Source of the DNA: Naematelia aurantialba
Lineage: Eukaryota; Basidiomycota; Tremellomycetes; Tremellales; Naemateliaceae
Assembly (NCBI GenBank): GCA_021527695.1
Contig: JAKFAO010000006.1
Coordinates: 1,426,001 to 1,490,000 of the forward strand
Direction: 5' to 3'
Length of the DNA stretch: 64,000 nucleotides
Shown: piece by piece, positions 21,826 through 31,558 of the stretch
How positions within the stretch are numbered: position 1 is the first letter of the stretch
Layout of the letters: the number at the start of each line of letters is the position of its first letter
Notes under the pieces: generated by a model
What the model was told of the DNA's origin: nothing
Seen by the model: the letters and a program-made list of their open reading frames with translations, nothing else
Database searches by the model: none
Program-made: the position numbers and the translations under genes

Positions 21826-24768
21826 ATGTCCGAAACCCTCACTCTCAGTCGTCAGCCGTCGGACTTCCCTCGACCGACCTCCCTGACTGTGCCCGATCGG
21901 TCCTTCGTCACTGCCACTCCTATCCTCGATACCTCGTCGTACTCGCCGTTTCCAACCTTTCCAGGCTCGTCGCATACCAGAGACCCCTACGGCCTCAATG
22001 CATACCTCCTACATCCCGAAGACGTACTGTGGTCGTATGTCGATCCCTCACCGGCGACCGTACCGGACAAGCAGCCCCAGACGCAAGGGACGGGAGTGAC
22101 CCGGCGGCCAAGCTTGCTCAAGCAGCGCTCCTTGTCCCATGTGCGGCAACCATCCCCATTAGCCACTCAGCAGTCCCTTCCTGAAGACGAGGAAGAGAGC
22201 TCCGAAGAGGGCTCTCGCTCGCCTCGGTCCAGGAAGCGAAGCAACTCGGTCGACTCGCTGCCCTCACCCCTACAGCACGGTACGCATTTGGAAGAGGTGA
22301 TGCCAGAGGCATCTCTTCGCGAAGCACCAAGGTCCTCACGGAAGAGTCTACGCAAGGTCATGCACCGTGCCCGACGGGGGTTCTTCGCTTCGTCGGACAA
22401 TCTCGCTGCGTTCAACCCGCCACCCCCCGTCCCAACCTTTACGCGTATATCAAGCGAAGATGGCGACCCGGGCACGCCCATGTCGTCCAGGTCCATCTCG
22501 AATCGCTCAGAGCTTTCTTCCCGCAGTTCAACCGCCTCCAGCGAGGGTATACAGACGCCCTGTGAGGGCCTGCAGATCGATGTCGGTATAGCGGGGCTTC
22601 AGCTGGCGGATGCTCTCCTCGAAGCTGAAGGAGCCAAAGGCAGGGGCAAGAGCTGGCGAGGGTGGCTGGCAAGCAAGAAGACGGCGTCGGTGTTAAAAAG
22701 CAAATCAGGCCACACTACCCCTGTAGCCGTCGGTGCCATGTCGTCACCGAGTATCAGTACTGTCAGCCTCAGTCTCACGGCCGGCCTGGCCGCTCAGCCC
22801 GCAAGCACTTCAGACCCCTCTATGTCACTTCAACCGCCACCGCCCGTCAACCCTTTCACTATCGAACAGCTGCGGCGCATGTCGTATCGCAAGATGGGCC
22901 AGTTACGTTCCCCTTCACCTCATCCCCTCGCCTTGCACCTGCAGCGACAACACTTCAACCTTCCGGACGAAGTGGCGTTGGCGATACAGTCCGGTCAAAG
23001 GGTCTTTCCCCTGAGCGTCAATGTCATCCAGCCTATCGGAGGCAATGTGCTCACTCCCTCGAATGGCGGTCTCAGGTCTAGTCTCGGTATCCGGTCGATC
23101 ATAAGTCGTCTGGACGGAGGACAGTGTCCGTCTGGATCGCTGTCAGTCAAGTCGTTGCCGTCCCGCTCAGGGACCCTCTCGGGGCCAAGAGGGGTCATTG
23201 ACTTTATCGATCGTCCGCCTTACGAAGACCGGAACATCGTGTTCTTCCCCAATGGAACGTTGAGCCCCATTTCCATGGCCCGGCCAGGCTACGGTGTCTG
23301 GGATCTCGACTATTCACCTTACATCTTGGCTCTATCGCATGTCGACGATCCAATGACCAGCTTGGCGTGGCAAAAACTCCCACGGGCCAGCATGATCGAG
23401 TCGCTTGACGACTTTGATACGGTTGTCCCTTCGCTGAAAGCCAGAGAGCAGGATCCGAGTAGCGAGGCGGACCTGAATAGCCAGGAGGAATCATCGGGTC
23501 TCGACCAGGATTCACCGGAATTTGATCAGGATTCACCGGACCTTGACCAGGAATCACCGGACCTCGACCAGGAATCACCGGATCTCGACCAGGGGGAGCT
23601 GGTAGTCTCGCCACCGGCAGTAGTGGAAGACCGATCAGAACTGCTAGGGTCCCAAGAACCGACAGTAACCGTGCACTCGTCGTTCAGGTCCGTCAAGCAC
23701 CTGCCTACTGAGGAGACTTCGGATGAAGAGGTCAGTGAAGAGGAGGAGGACGAAGACGAACCGTTGGCGATGGTGTTCAAGAAACGGAGTTTGAGCTCTC
23801 TGCTGCTCTCTCGCCCGACGGCGGCTGCCACTGCGACGGCGACTACGCCTCAGGGTGTGGTTCCAACCTCGGCTAGGCCGGTACCGATCCCAACCCATGC
23901 TCGTGCCAAGAGCCACTCGGACGCTCGTCTTACGAACATCAGGCAGCGTGAGTCTGAGGAAATCGTGCAACGACGGGCAATGGACGAGGTCGTGCGTGCA
24001 CGCGAGCGGCGACAGGCAGCCGTCAGTGGCGAGCTCGAACGACGGGCAGTAGCGGACCAGAGACGCGCCGAAAATGCTGGGCGGAGTAGCACCTACACAG
24101 GACTGCGAACTTCAGCCTCGACTGGATCCGTCAATGTGCTTCTGAGCCAAGGCCAAGACGGTGTCCGTGGTCGATCTGGTCGAATCGCCTCAGCGACGAC
24201 GGCGACGGGGATGGACTCGTCCGCCCGCGCGCCAAGTGTGCATGTACATGTCTCTCCGGCATCTCCACCCATGACTGCTCGTCCGGCCGACAGCAGACGG
24301 AGGGTGCAGAGCACATACGATACACTTCGGCCACCTCTACGCCCGCCTACCCGTCATACCGCGTCAGCGTCGGGAGTTGGCCAGGAGCGGAGATACCACT
24401 CGTTCTACGAGACCAATGGCAGCGTGCACGGGGTTGACGGCAGTGCATACGGGAAGAGCGGCAGCGTGCACGGGAAAAACGGCAGCACGCACGGGAGTAT
24501 CGGTGTGGTCGGGAGTAATGGCAACCCACACGGGAATCACGGCAGCGCGCATGCCGCCACTGCGGCCTACTCGCATCCTGCCATGAGGGCGTTTCACGTA
24601 CCAGTACCGGCAGCAGTACCGGTAGCGGCGGTAGGGCCGCCGACATCGATGATCGTGCAGCAGGGGGCGTCGGTGTACGCTTACTCTGGCATGCCGATGG
24701 CTGGATCGCGCATGAGCTTGGCAGTCCCGCCTGCTGCTCATGCTACCGGCCGGCGCCGGATTGCCTGA
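21826..24768 (+). CDS. Large intronless Ser-rich, mostly disordered protein
   Basis: A single 980-codon frame, unusual among its intron-rich neighbours. The N-terminus (YGLNAYLLHPEDVLWSYVDP, about residues 52-75) looks conserved. Basic Ser-rich segments with phosphosite-like RRPSLLKQRSLS and SRKRSNSVDSLPS follow. A more ordered middle (about 340-540) includes PFTIEQLRRMSYRKMGQL, LALHLQRQHFNLPDEVALAI and VWDLDYSPYILALSHVDDP. Then come a heptad-like (S/D)P-DLDQES repeat (about 557-590) and an acidic block (EEVSEEEEDEDEP). A long charged helix follows (about 704-750, RQRESEEIVQRRAMDEVVRA). The C-terminus has Gly/Ser/His repeats (864-910). No enzyme domain is seen. A signalling or scaffold role is conceivable but unproven. 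Confidence 0.85.
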   Translation: MSETLTLSRQPSDFPRPTSLTVPDRSFVTATPILDTSSYSPFPTFPGSSHTRDPYGLNAYLLHPEDVLWSYVDPSPATVPDKQPQTQGTGVTRRPSLLKQRSLSHVRQPSPLATQQSLPEDEEESSEEGSRSPRSRKRSNSVDSLPSPLQHGTHLEEVMPEASLREAPRSSRKSLRKVMHRARRGFFASSDNLAAFNPPPPVPTFTRISSEDGDPGTPMSSRSISNRSELSSRSSTASSEGIQTPCEGLQIDVGIAGLQLADALLEAEGAKGRGKSWRGWLASKKTASVLKSKSGHTTPVAVGAMSSPSISTVSLSLTAGLAAQPASTSDPSMSLQPPPPVNPFTIEQLRRMSYRKMGQLRSPSPHPLALHLQRQHFNLPDEVALAIQSGQRVFPLSVNVIQPIGGNVLTPSNGGLRSSLGIRSIISRLDGGQCPSGSLSVKSLPSRSGTLSGPRGVIDFIDRPPYEDRNIVFFPNGTLSPISMARPGYGVWDLDYSPYILALSHVDDPMTSLAWQKLPRASMIESLDDFDTVVPSLKAREQDPSSEADLNSQEESSGLDQDSPEFDQDSPDLDQESPDLDQESPDLDQGELVVSPPAVVEDRSELLGSQEPTVTVHSSFRSVKHLPTEETSDEEVSEEEEDEDEPLAMVFKKRSLSSLLLSRPTAAATATATTPQGVVPTSARPVPIPTHARAKSHSDARLTNIRQRESEEIVQRRAMDEVVRARERRQAAVSGELERRAVADQRRAENAGRSSTYTGLRTSASTGSVNVLLSQGQDGVRGRSGRIASATTATGMDSSARAPSVHVHVSPASPPMTARPADSRRRVQSTYDTLRPPLRPPTRHTASASGVGQERRYHSFYETNGSVHGVDGSAYGKSGSVHGKNGSTHGSIGVVGSNGNPHGNHGSAHAATAAYSHPAMRAFHVPVPAAVPVAAVGPPTSMIVQQGASVYAYSGMPMAGSRMSLAVPPAAHATGRRRIA
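23494..23600 (+). repeat. In-frame tandem repeat encoding DQxSPxL units
   Basis: A 21-bp unit (GACCAGGAATCACCGGACCTC and variants) is repeated about five times within the 980-residue gene, encoding DQESPDL. The copies are nearly identical, which implies recent expansion. Confidence 0.85.
24415..24560 (+). repeat. In-frame degenerate repeat encoding (N/K)GSxHG units
   Basis: A roughly 24-bp period (GGCAGCGTGCACGGG and variants) encodes repeated GSVHG/GSTHG/GSAHG motifs near the C-terminus of the 980-residue protein. Confidence 0.75.
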
Positions 24769-25338
24769 GCTGGTATACGAGTCGGCACCGACATCTGAAC
24801 TTTGGATCGGGATGTCCAAAAAAGAGACTGTAGGAGCAGCGAGAGCAGTGGAGTATAGTATAGCAGAGTGTCATCTGCGACGGGCGACAATAAAATTCCC
24901 TCAAGGGCTGTAGCATAGCAAGCATTCAGCTTTCAAGCTGTTTACACTCTCCGTCTCCCACTTTCCCTCTCGCCACCCAGCTTCCGCCACCAGGCTTCTC
25001 ATGAGGCACATGTCCTGTATGTATATAATTCCACCCGCATGCATCCATGGACGTTTGACTGCTGCCACCCCTGCTACCCCTGCCACTGCCACCCCTGCCA
25101 GCTCTGCCAGCTCTGCCACCGACTGGACGGATGTAGAAACCGAACGGCGTCGCCGCGGCATGGGCCGCAGCACGTGGCGTCGGCGAGCGTCGAGCATGCG
25201 CGTGGCGGCGTTCGGCGTCGCCGGTCGTTGTATATAGATAACCGCCTTTGTGTCGCCCATGCCCGTGAGCAAATTGTTTTTGTCAGCGCGAGCGTCAGCG
25301 TCGGCTTGGCCAGAAACTGCGCTGCTGCGTGGTGAGAG
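24769..25338. other. Intergenic region upstream of PUT1
   Basis: It contains the 3' end of the previous gene (a polyadenylation-like AATAAAA at about 24889-24895) and the PUT1 promoter. A degenerate CTGCCAC repeat runs from about 25058 to 25120. No gene is seen. Confidence 0.45.
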
Positions 25339-27923
25339 ATGTTCAAGCCTTCGTTGCGGTGTGCTGTCGGCTGGCCAAGCGGGGTGCGCGTCAGTCGAGT
25401 GAAAGCCGCCTCCACATTTGCCGCCACGCTCAAGAGCACACCGTCGATTCGGACACCGGGGTGCTCTTGCAGAACATATGCGAGTGCCCGGTCGTCGTCG
25501 AATGCGAGGTCGTCGTCGACGCGGCGGATGCCCGGCCGGTCGGCCTCGGTCACCGTCCTGACCCTGGCAGCGGGCGGCGCGATCATGTACACGTTTTCGC
25601 CGGCGACCGCAGGCGTCGAAGACGAGCTCGTCACGTCTCCCCGACCCGACCTCGCGTCCAAGACGGACCTCTCGTCGGCGCCCCTCTCGACCCTGCTCCG
25701 CTCGTACCTCGTCTGGACACTCACGTCGTTCCCCCCCCTGATCGACCACGCCCCCGCCATCCTCCACATGCTCACGCACTCGCCTATACCCGGCCTGCGG
25801 AGCCTCACCGAAGCCGTCGTGCGGCAGACGTTCTTCGCGCAGTTCGTGCCGGGCGAAACGGCGGAAGAGTGTCTCCCGACCATGGAGAGCCTGCGGCGGA
25901 GAAACGTCGGCACCGTGCTGAATTACAGTGCAGAGGCGGAGGTCGAGGAGACGGGCGACGGAGGGGGCGGCGGCGGCGGCGACGCCCAGGGCGCAGAGAC
26001 GGCAGAGATGATGCGCGAGTTTGAGAGGAAGCGGTTCGAGGAGATCCAGAGGGCACTCGAGGAGCAGGGGAGGTTCGAGGAGTCGATGGAGCGCGAAGGC
26101 TGGGAACGGGGCTCGAGCGCCTTTGCTCTCAAGGTCGTGAGTGCCTTCTGCGCTACTCCTCGTCGAGCCACATCGATCCCTATACCTGCCACCGCCATAT
26201 CGATACCTATACCTGCCCCCGCCGTATCGATACCTATACTTGCAACGTCGACAATCCCTCGTCATGATACATGCGACTGTCTACGCACATACAGTGCAGG
26301 ATGTACTGTCGCACGACGACTCGCTAACGAGGACAGACCGGCCTGATCGACCCCGATATCCTCGCACGGGCATCGACGACCCTCCACCGCCTCCGCCCCC
26401 TGACCCAATCCAACGCCCCTTCCTCGCCCTTCTCCGCCCGGCTTCCCGCCGTCCCGTACCCCGGCCAACCGACCGCGGCGGACGCCAGAGTCCTCGCGCG
26501 CCCATTACCGTCCGACGAGAAGGCGCTCTTGGCGCTGACCGGCGCGTTGCCGGCAATGGGCGTATTGCAGGAGGACGAGGGACTGCGGCCCGGCGACCTC
26601 GAAGCGCTTAGTGCTTTGTGGGGGAAACTGAAGAGTCTCGCCAATACAGCCAAGCGCAACCGGTAAGTCTGGCTGCCGTCGACATGGGATCAGCAGTTGC
26701 GGCTGGAAGATTATGGGATCAGCAGATGCGGCTGGAAGGTTCGGCGTGGGAGGATCGATCCAGGCAAGGGTGGGCTGTGGCTGACGATACCGCGCAGAGT
26801 GAAACTGATGATCGACGCCGAACATACGTGGTATCAGCCCTCGCTGGACGCGTACACCCTCCTCCTTTCGATGGAATACAATCGCCCCACCAAGCAGGAA
26901 CCGTGGAGCGGCCCACTCATCTTGTACGTATACCATTCTCATACCGGTCTTATCTCAAGTCGAACTGATGGACACGACAGCGGAACATACCAATCATACC
27001 TCACCCGCCAACCTGCGCTGTTAGACGCCGCACTGCAGCATGCAGAGTCAAACGGCTACGCACTTGGCATCAAGCTGGTGCGCGGCGCGTATTTTGTGCA
27101 GGAACGGAAAAAGTGGGCCGACGAGCACCGCCCCGGACCAGACCCAATCTGGCCAGAGTGAGCCTGTCTCTCCTCTCCGCTCCGCTCTCCACGCACGGCC
27201 AGAAATCCGGGACTAGGCAACGAAAGCACCCTCGTCCTCGTGTCTGATGCCGTGCAGTAAACCGGCGACGGACAGGGCGTACAATGGTTCGGTATTGACG
27301 ATCCTCTCGGCGCTCTCGCGGCAGCTGTCGGGAAGTCGTCCGGAACTGGCGCTGAACGTCATTTTCGGGACCCACAATGATGCGTCGATCGACGTCGTTC
27401 TCAACGGCCTCGAACACGAGGGTCTGGCGCTCCGCAAGGGCAACGGAAAACTTGCGTTGAGGGACGACCTGAAGGGCAAGGTCTTTGTTGCCCAGTTATA
27501 CGGTCCGTCGTTCTTCTCCGTGTTTGGCATTCCGGGTAAAGGAGCAGTGCAGCTGACAAGATGGGCAGGTATGAAAGATGACTTGTCTGATAAGATCCTC
27601 GAGACGTTTGAAGAGTCTCGCATGCCAGTGTCGTTGAAGTATGTCGCCTATGGGCGGCTATCCGAGGTCAGTATCCAGTCAATCCACAGTCAATCCACAG
27701 CCAATCCACAGTCAAGGGATCGTGTGGCCCATGCTCATGCTCATGCCTATGCCTATGCTCACGCTCGTGATCATGCTCATGCTCATGCTCATGGTGGTTT
27801 TAGGTAATGCCATTTTTGGGACGCCGGGCGATCGAGAACAGGAGCGTGATGAGTGGAGAGGGCGGGGCGGCGGCAGAGCGGCGGCGGGCAGGTAATGAGA
27901 TCTGGCGGAGGCTCTTTGGCTAG
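25339..27923 (+). CDS. PUT1: Proline dehydrogenase, mitochondrial
   Basis: This FAD enzyme oxidises L-proline to pyrroline-5-carboxylate in mitochondria, the first step of proline use as a nitrogen source. Seven exons (25339-26136, 26337-26662, 26798-26923, 26981-27157, 27258-27502, 27569-27666, 27804-27923) give 629 residues. The N-terminus is Arg/Ser-rich without acids, a matrix-targeting presequence. Core motifs are KLMIDAEHTWYQPSLDAYTL, SNGYALGIKLVRGAYFVQER, LNVIFGTHNDASIDVVL, KVFVAQLYG-MKDDLSDKI, KYVAYGRLSE and PFLGRRAIENRSVM. The last is the family's C-terminal substrate-binding region (YLxRRAxEN). An additional helical segment (about 195-265) with a poly-Gly stretch precedes the barrel. 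Three introns contain tandem repeats. The 66-bp intron 27503-27568 is in frame if retained. Confidence 0.95.
26171..26250. repeat. Tandem repeat, about 27 bp x 3, in PUT1 intron 1
   Basis: Three degenerate copies of CATATCGATACCTATACCTG plus about 7 bp lie inside intron 26137-26336. Confidence 0.8.
26685..26739. repeat. Direct repeat, 26 bp x 2, in PUT1 intron 2
   Basis: Two copies of TGGGATCAGCAGTTGCGGCT plus GGAAG (one base different) are separated by 3 bp, inside intron 26663-26797. Confidence 0.85.
27668..27800. repeat. CAATCCACAGT and CATGCT repeats filling PUT1 intron 6
   Basis: Intron 27667-27803 consists largely of about four CAATCCACAGT-like units followed by about ten GCTCAT/GCCTAT hexamers. 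Confidence 0.85.
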
Positions 27924-28707
27924 GTCGCGATAATCTCGAATCCCCAAGGACGCTATGCGTAGCTCTCTCCGCGCCTTGCGGAGCTGGGGGGCTAGTGAGC
28001 CGGTGAGCCGGCGTCCTTGAGATAGCCCACAGCGCCTGCGGTGTCTCCCGGCAGGTTCAGAGCCGTTTGATCGGCGGATTGGTCGGCAACGGATGGGTGC
28101 TGTAATCCCGGTGTCTGGGGCTGGGTTGGGTTGGGTTGGATTGGGTTGGGTTTGTCAAGCCTGGTCTGGGTCTGGTCTGACTCTGGTCTGAGTAGTTTGG
28201 GAACTCTGAATTCGTCTTATTCTGTACAATTTGGTAGCAGCGCGACTATAGAGCAGGCATGAGCATTGACGGGTTGTGATGCATGACGGGTCATTGCGGA
28301 ACGACGGTTGGTCAGAGTCCGGCCTGGCTGGGAATTGGCTCAAGCTCCGTGGGTGGCAAACAGCAGTCGTTGCGTCGAGTCGGAGCGGATCCGCTCCACG
28401 TCGGCACCGAAACCGGCGCTCGGCTGCCGCGAGCAAAGTACGTTTGCTGATAAGCCCAATATGGTCAAAGCGACCTGGTGAGCCTAACATGCTTTGCCAG
28501 CTGTCCCCTAGTTCAATTCCCACTTTGCAAACAAGAATGCATGAGATACTGTCATCGGAAGCTCACAGCGCCAGAATTATTCGCCACTTGGAAGCGTGCC
28601 AACGAATCTGACGGTCATATTCACCCTACTGTAGTGGAGACCCTGGTATCCGAGCTTCGACCAGGCGGTGCTCTTCCTTCTGCCAGCCGGGTATGATCGT
28701 ATGTGAT
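27924..28707. other. Intergenic region with G-rich pentamer repeats and a possible small ORF
   Basis: A (TTGGG)n run at 28121-28153 is followed by CTGGTCTGGGT/CTGGTCTGACT repeats to about 28195. A plus-strand frame ending at 28696 has plausible protein-like sequence (LFATWKRANESDGHIHPTVV) but no confident start or partner exon. It may be a remnant exon. Confidence 0.4.
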
Positions 28708-29508
28708 TTACACAGCTGGGACAAACGAGTATTGTCCAGCAGTGTTCCTTGAGCTCCGCGTTTCAGACGGTGACTGTCTCGTGCTATGACATCCCCGCAA
28801 CGCGGTTATCTCGTCATCGTCACTGATCACGAAAGTTCTTGTGTTAGCAAATCCTTCGTTATCGGCATTGAAACTGCTAACTCTTGCTGTAGTGACCCGG
28901 CTGTCGTTGTCAGCGCTCCTGGCAGAGCCTATTGCGCACCCTAACGGTCCGTATCTTACTGTCGACGAAGGTTCTTGAAATCGCCCATAAGAAGTGAGCC
29001 ACCTCTGTCCCTTACACTTGGGCCACTCTGGGATTTCGTTCGGGTCGCTGATCCACTCAAACTCCTCCCATTCGGCGGGATGCTGCACCCCGTTGAAAGC
29101 AAAGTTTCGACTCGTTTCCACCGCCTGTGTCCAACTTGCAACCCAAGGAGCTTTGAACGCGTTGGATAATTTTTCCCCGTAGCGGTCGTGTGTGGGCTTG
29201 GACGCACGCGTGGGCCTGGACGGATGCAGACGCACCCTCTGGTTGATGGCGGTCACCACACCGGCCCATACGCGCGGGGCACTTTCGGTGATCGACCCAT
29301 TGGGTCCCAGATACTCCCTCTTGAGCCTGTGGCGAAGTTTGGCAGTGTCGTCTGTACTCATCTGCGTGCGCACGATAAAGCAGTAGCGGAACAACACCCG
29401 CGTGGTACCGTCCTCGGCGGTGGGCTGGTAAGAGATAGAGCCTTTAGGATGTATCTGGATCGGTGGTCCCTTGGACCTAATCTGCGAGGATTTGGTACTG
29501 CTAGCCAT
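28708..29508 (-). CDS. Orphan protein, about 266 residues
   Basis: The frame runs from the ATG at 29508 (MASSTKSSQIRSKGPPIQIH) to a stop at 28708 without needing introns. The middle is well balanced and Trp-rich: RVLFRYCFIVRTQMSTDD, RVWAGVVTAINQRVRL, KAPWVASWTQAVETSRNFAF, EWEEFEWISDPNEIPEWP. The C-terminal 80 residues are Ser/Arg-rich. The frame extends upstream past the ATG, but only with non-ATG codons. I recognise no domain. It lies between PUT1 and cyanamide hydratase in a stretch that looks less GC-rich than its neighbours. It could be a lineage-specific gene. Confidence 0.5.
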   Translation of the reverse strand: MASSTKSSQIRSKGPPIQIHPKGSISYQPTAEDGTTRVLFRYCFIVRTQMSTDDTAKLRHRLKREYLGPNGSITESAPRVWAGVVTAINQRVRLHPSRPTRASKPTHDRYGEKLSNAFKAPWVASWTQAVETSRNFAFNGVQHPAEWEEFEWISDPNEIPEWPKCKGQRWLTSYGRFQEPSSTVRYGPLGCAIGSARSADNDSRVTTARVSSFNADNEGFANTRTFVISDDDEITALRGCHSTRQSPSETRSSRNTAGQYSFVPAV

Positions 29509-30064
29509 TACGCGAACTGCGAACTTGTGGACTAGGCGAATGATGCTCGTTGACAATAGAGCCCTGCATACTCCCTCGAGATGCAGAGGCCTTCGCTTGA
29601 GTTTCTGCACTCGCGATAATCGCAACTGGAAGAAAGGAGCGGCGTTCTTTTATGTACATATATTACGTGGAGACTCTTGGACCTCGTTTATGAAGCAGCA
29701 GGCGTCGCTCGTCCCTTGAAGGTGCCAACACAGGATGCGCTGTTATGCCGATTCGCTGACTCCCGTTGGGGATTCTGCCTGTCGGCCGACTTCTCGTATA
29801 GGTTTCTCGTGAAGGCTGGACGCTCAAGTTGCCTTCTCGTTGAATCGGAACGGCGTACTCGGCGACTCAGCCTGCTTTGTGGACCATGCATCACTTCGCC
29901 ATTTGCCACTCAACTTCACCTCGCCAAATGAACGATGGCCACAAGAGGACTGCCACATGGCTGACTCAGTTGCCGTGTCGAGTTCCGACAAACTCGTTTC
30001 GACAGATAGACTTCTGATACACTGGCACCTCCGCCCTACGCCCGTCCTCTTGACTAGGCCCGCC
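29509..30064. other. Intergenic region, no supported gene
   Basis: This 0.55-kb stretch lies downstream of cyanamide hydratase and upstream of the orphan, both on the minus strand. Short frames occur on both strands without domain or splicing support. Confidence 0.4.
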
Positions 30065-31057
30065 TCAATCGTAAGGCTCCATGAGCTTGTTGCCCCTCGC
30101 CATGCCCCCAAACTTGCTTCCCTTGTCGCCTTGCCTCCATCCCGGGTCTTCGAACGTGGTGGTATGAGACCAAGGCTTGGCCCTAAAGTGCTCAGCCTTC
30201 GCGACACGGATGTGGTAGCGGACGTACCGCATTTCGCCCTCTACGGCACACGCAAACTTCTCTGACCAGCCTTGGCGGGGGTACGCAGCGCAGACGGCTT
30301 CGATGGTCTTCGGATGGACCCATTCGGCTTTGCTATTCTACTTCAGCAGTGCACTGGGCTTGTGATTGGGGCGACCGATCCTCCTGATCATAATGGTGGT
30401 GACGTGGCAGTCGGAGAGACTCACCCTCCAGCGTTGTCGAAGAGCCTTGACAGCGTCAGCGGGAGGTTCTGCCCTAAGAAGAGGGCGAGGACAGGACGAG
30501 CTTACGTTGCCAATTGAATGAGCTGGCCGCCGAGGTGGATATTGCCACTGGTGATGAAAACGTCCTGGTGGAGGATGATCGACTCGCAGACAGAGTCGGC
30601 CTGGCTCTCTGTCGCACCGTTGGACAGCAAGAAGTCTCGCGCTACGATGCCGCCCTTGAACTATCTCTTGTCAGGTCCTGAAGCCAACCGCTGGCTGAGA
30701 GCCTACCTCAAACGACATGTTGGTAGTCAGGTGGAACTTTTCGGCCAAGCCAATATCGTGCAACAAGCACGTTACGGCCCAGGTCTCCTCGTCGAGGTCC
30801 TTTGCGAGGTCGGGCCGTCCAGCACGGAGGATGGCCAGACCGTAGAAGAAGATGCGGTACGAGTGGTTCAAAGTCGCGGGGGGGAGGTTGGCCTTGGCAA
30901 ACGCCTCGGTGGCCTGTACGAGCGGGGTGGTAGGGTACGGCAGGGATTGCGTGTCATACGGCACGAGAGCAGATGCTGCCGGAGGCGCTTCGGTGAAGAA
31001 GTGGTCGTGGGAGCGCGGCACAGGATGCCATAGGTGATGACTAGAGTCGAGCGCCAT
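30065..31057 (-). CDS. Cyanamide hydratase (HD-domain, Ddi2/CAH family)
   Basis: The enzyme adds water to cyanamide to give urea. Five exons (31057-30707, 30660-30506, 30445-30425, 30332-30228, 30182-30065) sum to 249 residues. HD-superfamily metal ligands are visible: H in LNHSYRIFFYGLAI, the HD pair in TCLLHDIGLAEKF, and H in SIILHQDVF. Family landmarks are TTNMSFEFKGGIVARDF, GNIHLGGQLIQLATLFDNAG, EWVHPKTIEAVCAAYPRQGW, KFACAVEGEMRAKPWSHTTT and GNKLMEPYD. Four introns are 45-92 bp long. The first exon begins MALDSSHHLWHPVPRSHDHF. It is divergent from URA2. The product, urea, would feed urease, whose accessory factor UreF lies 11 kb away. Family assignment is firm; the natural substrate in this organism is an inference. 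Confidence 0.9.
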
Positions 31058-31558
31058 GACGAGCTGATTGACAAGGGAGTTGGAAGATGAAGCTGGGACC
31101 GTCCGTCACTCTGTCCTCTTATACCCCCCCCAAGTCATGGGGCTCCCCCACGCCGGATCCCCGGGAAATAGGCATAATAGCGGATTCTTTCGTTTCATCT
31201 CCGCGTTTCAAAGAGGATTCGTGGTGGCGAAACGCCACGTCATCTTATGATGACTCGGGATAAAATCGCGTAAAACCGCGTCGAATTTAGTTATTTTTTT
31301 CTCTACGCGCCAGTTAGTACCTCGACAAACTCTCTCCTGCTCGTTCCTTCTTCTCTTCTCTCTCTCCTCTCTCTCTCCTTCTGGAATGCAACTGTGTGCA
31401 CATTGACAACGGTGACTGCAAGTCTGCCTTCAGCACCCGCTGAACCTTCTAACGCAGACGCAGGCTCTAGATTCGTCAAGAGTCCCCGCTAGGCAAACCG
31501 CTCATTCTTGCAGCCCTGCCACCCGTCTGTCCCGGGCGACCGTCCAAAATTTTCCAGC
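31058..31558. promoter_or_regulatory. Divergent promoter of cyanamide hydratase and URA2
   Basis: A 501-bp region. A CT-rich tract (about 31338-31382) lies 180-220 bp before the URA2 ATG, typical of fungal housekeeping core promoters. An A/T-rich stretch (about 31286-31300) lies further up. No clear TATA box. Confidence 0.5.

Noticed and set aside
24901..26265. 454-codon minus-strand ORF opposite PUT1
   Set aside because: It is antisense to the first PUT1 exon, Arg/Pro/His-rich and without domains; the plus strand encodes a clear proline dehydrogenase.
28121..28153. TTGGG repeats as an interstitial telomere
   Set aside because: The unit is not the TTAGGG-type repeat expected for this group, the run is short, and it lies between normal genes.
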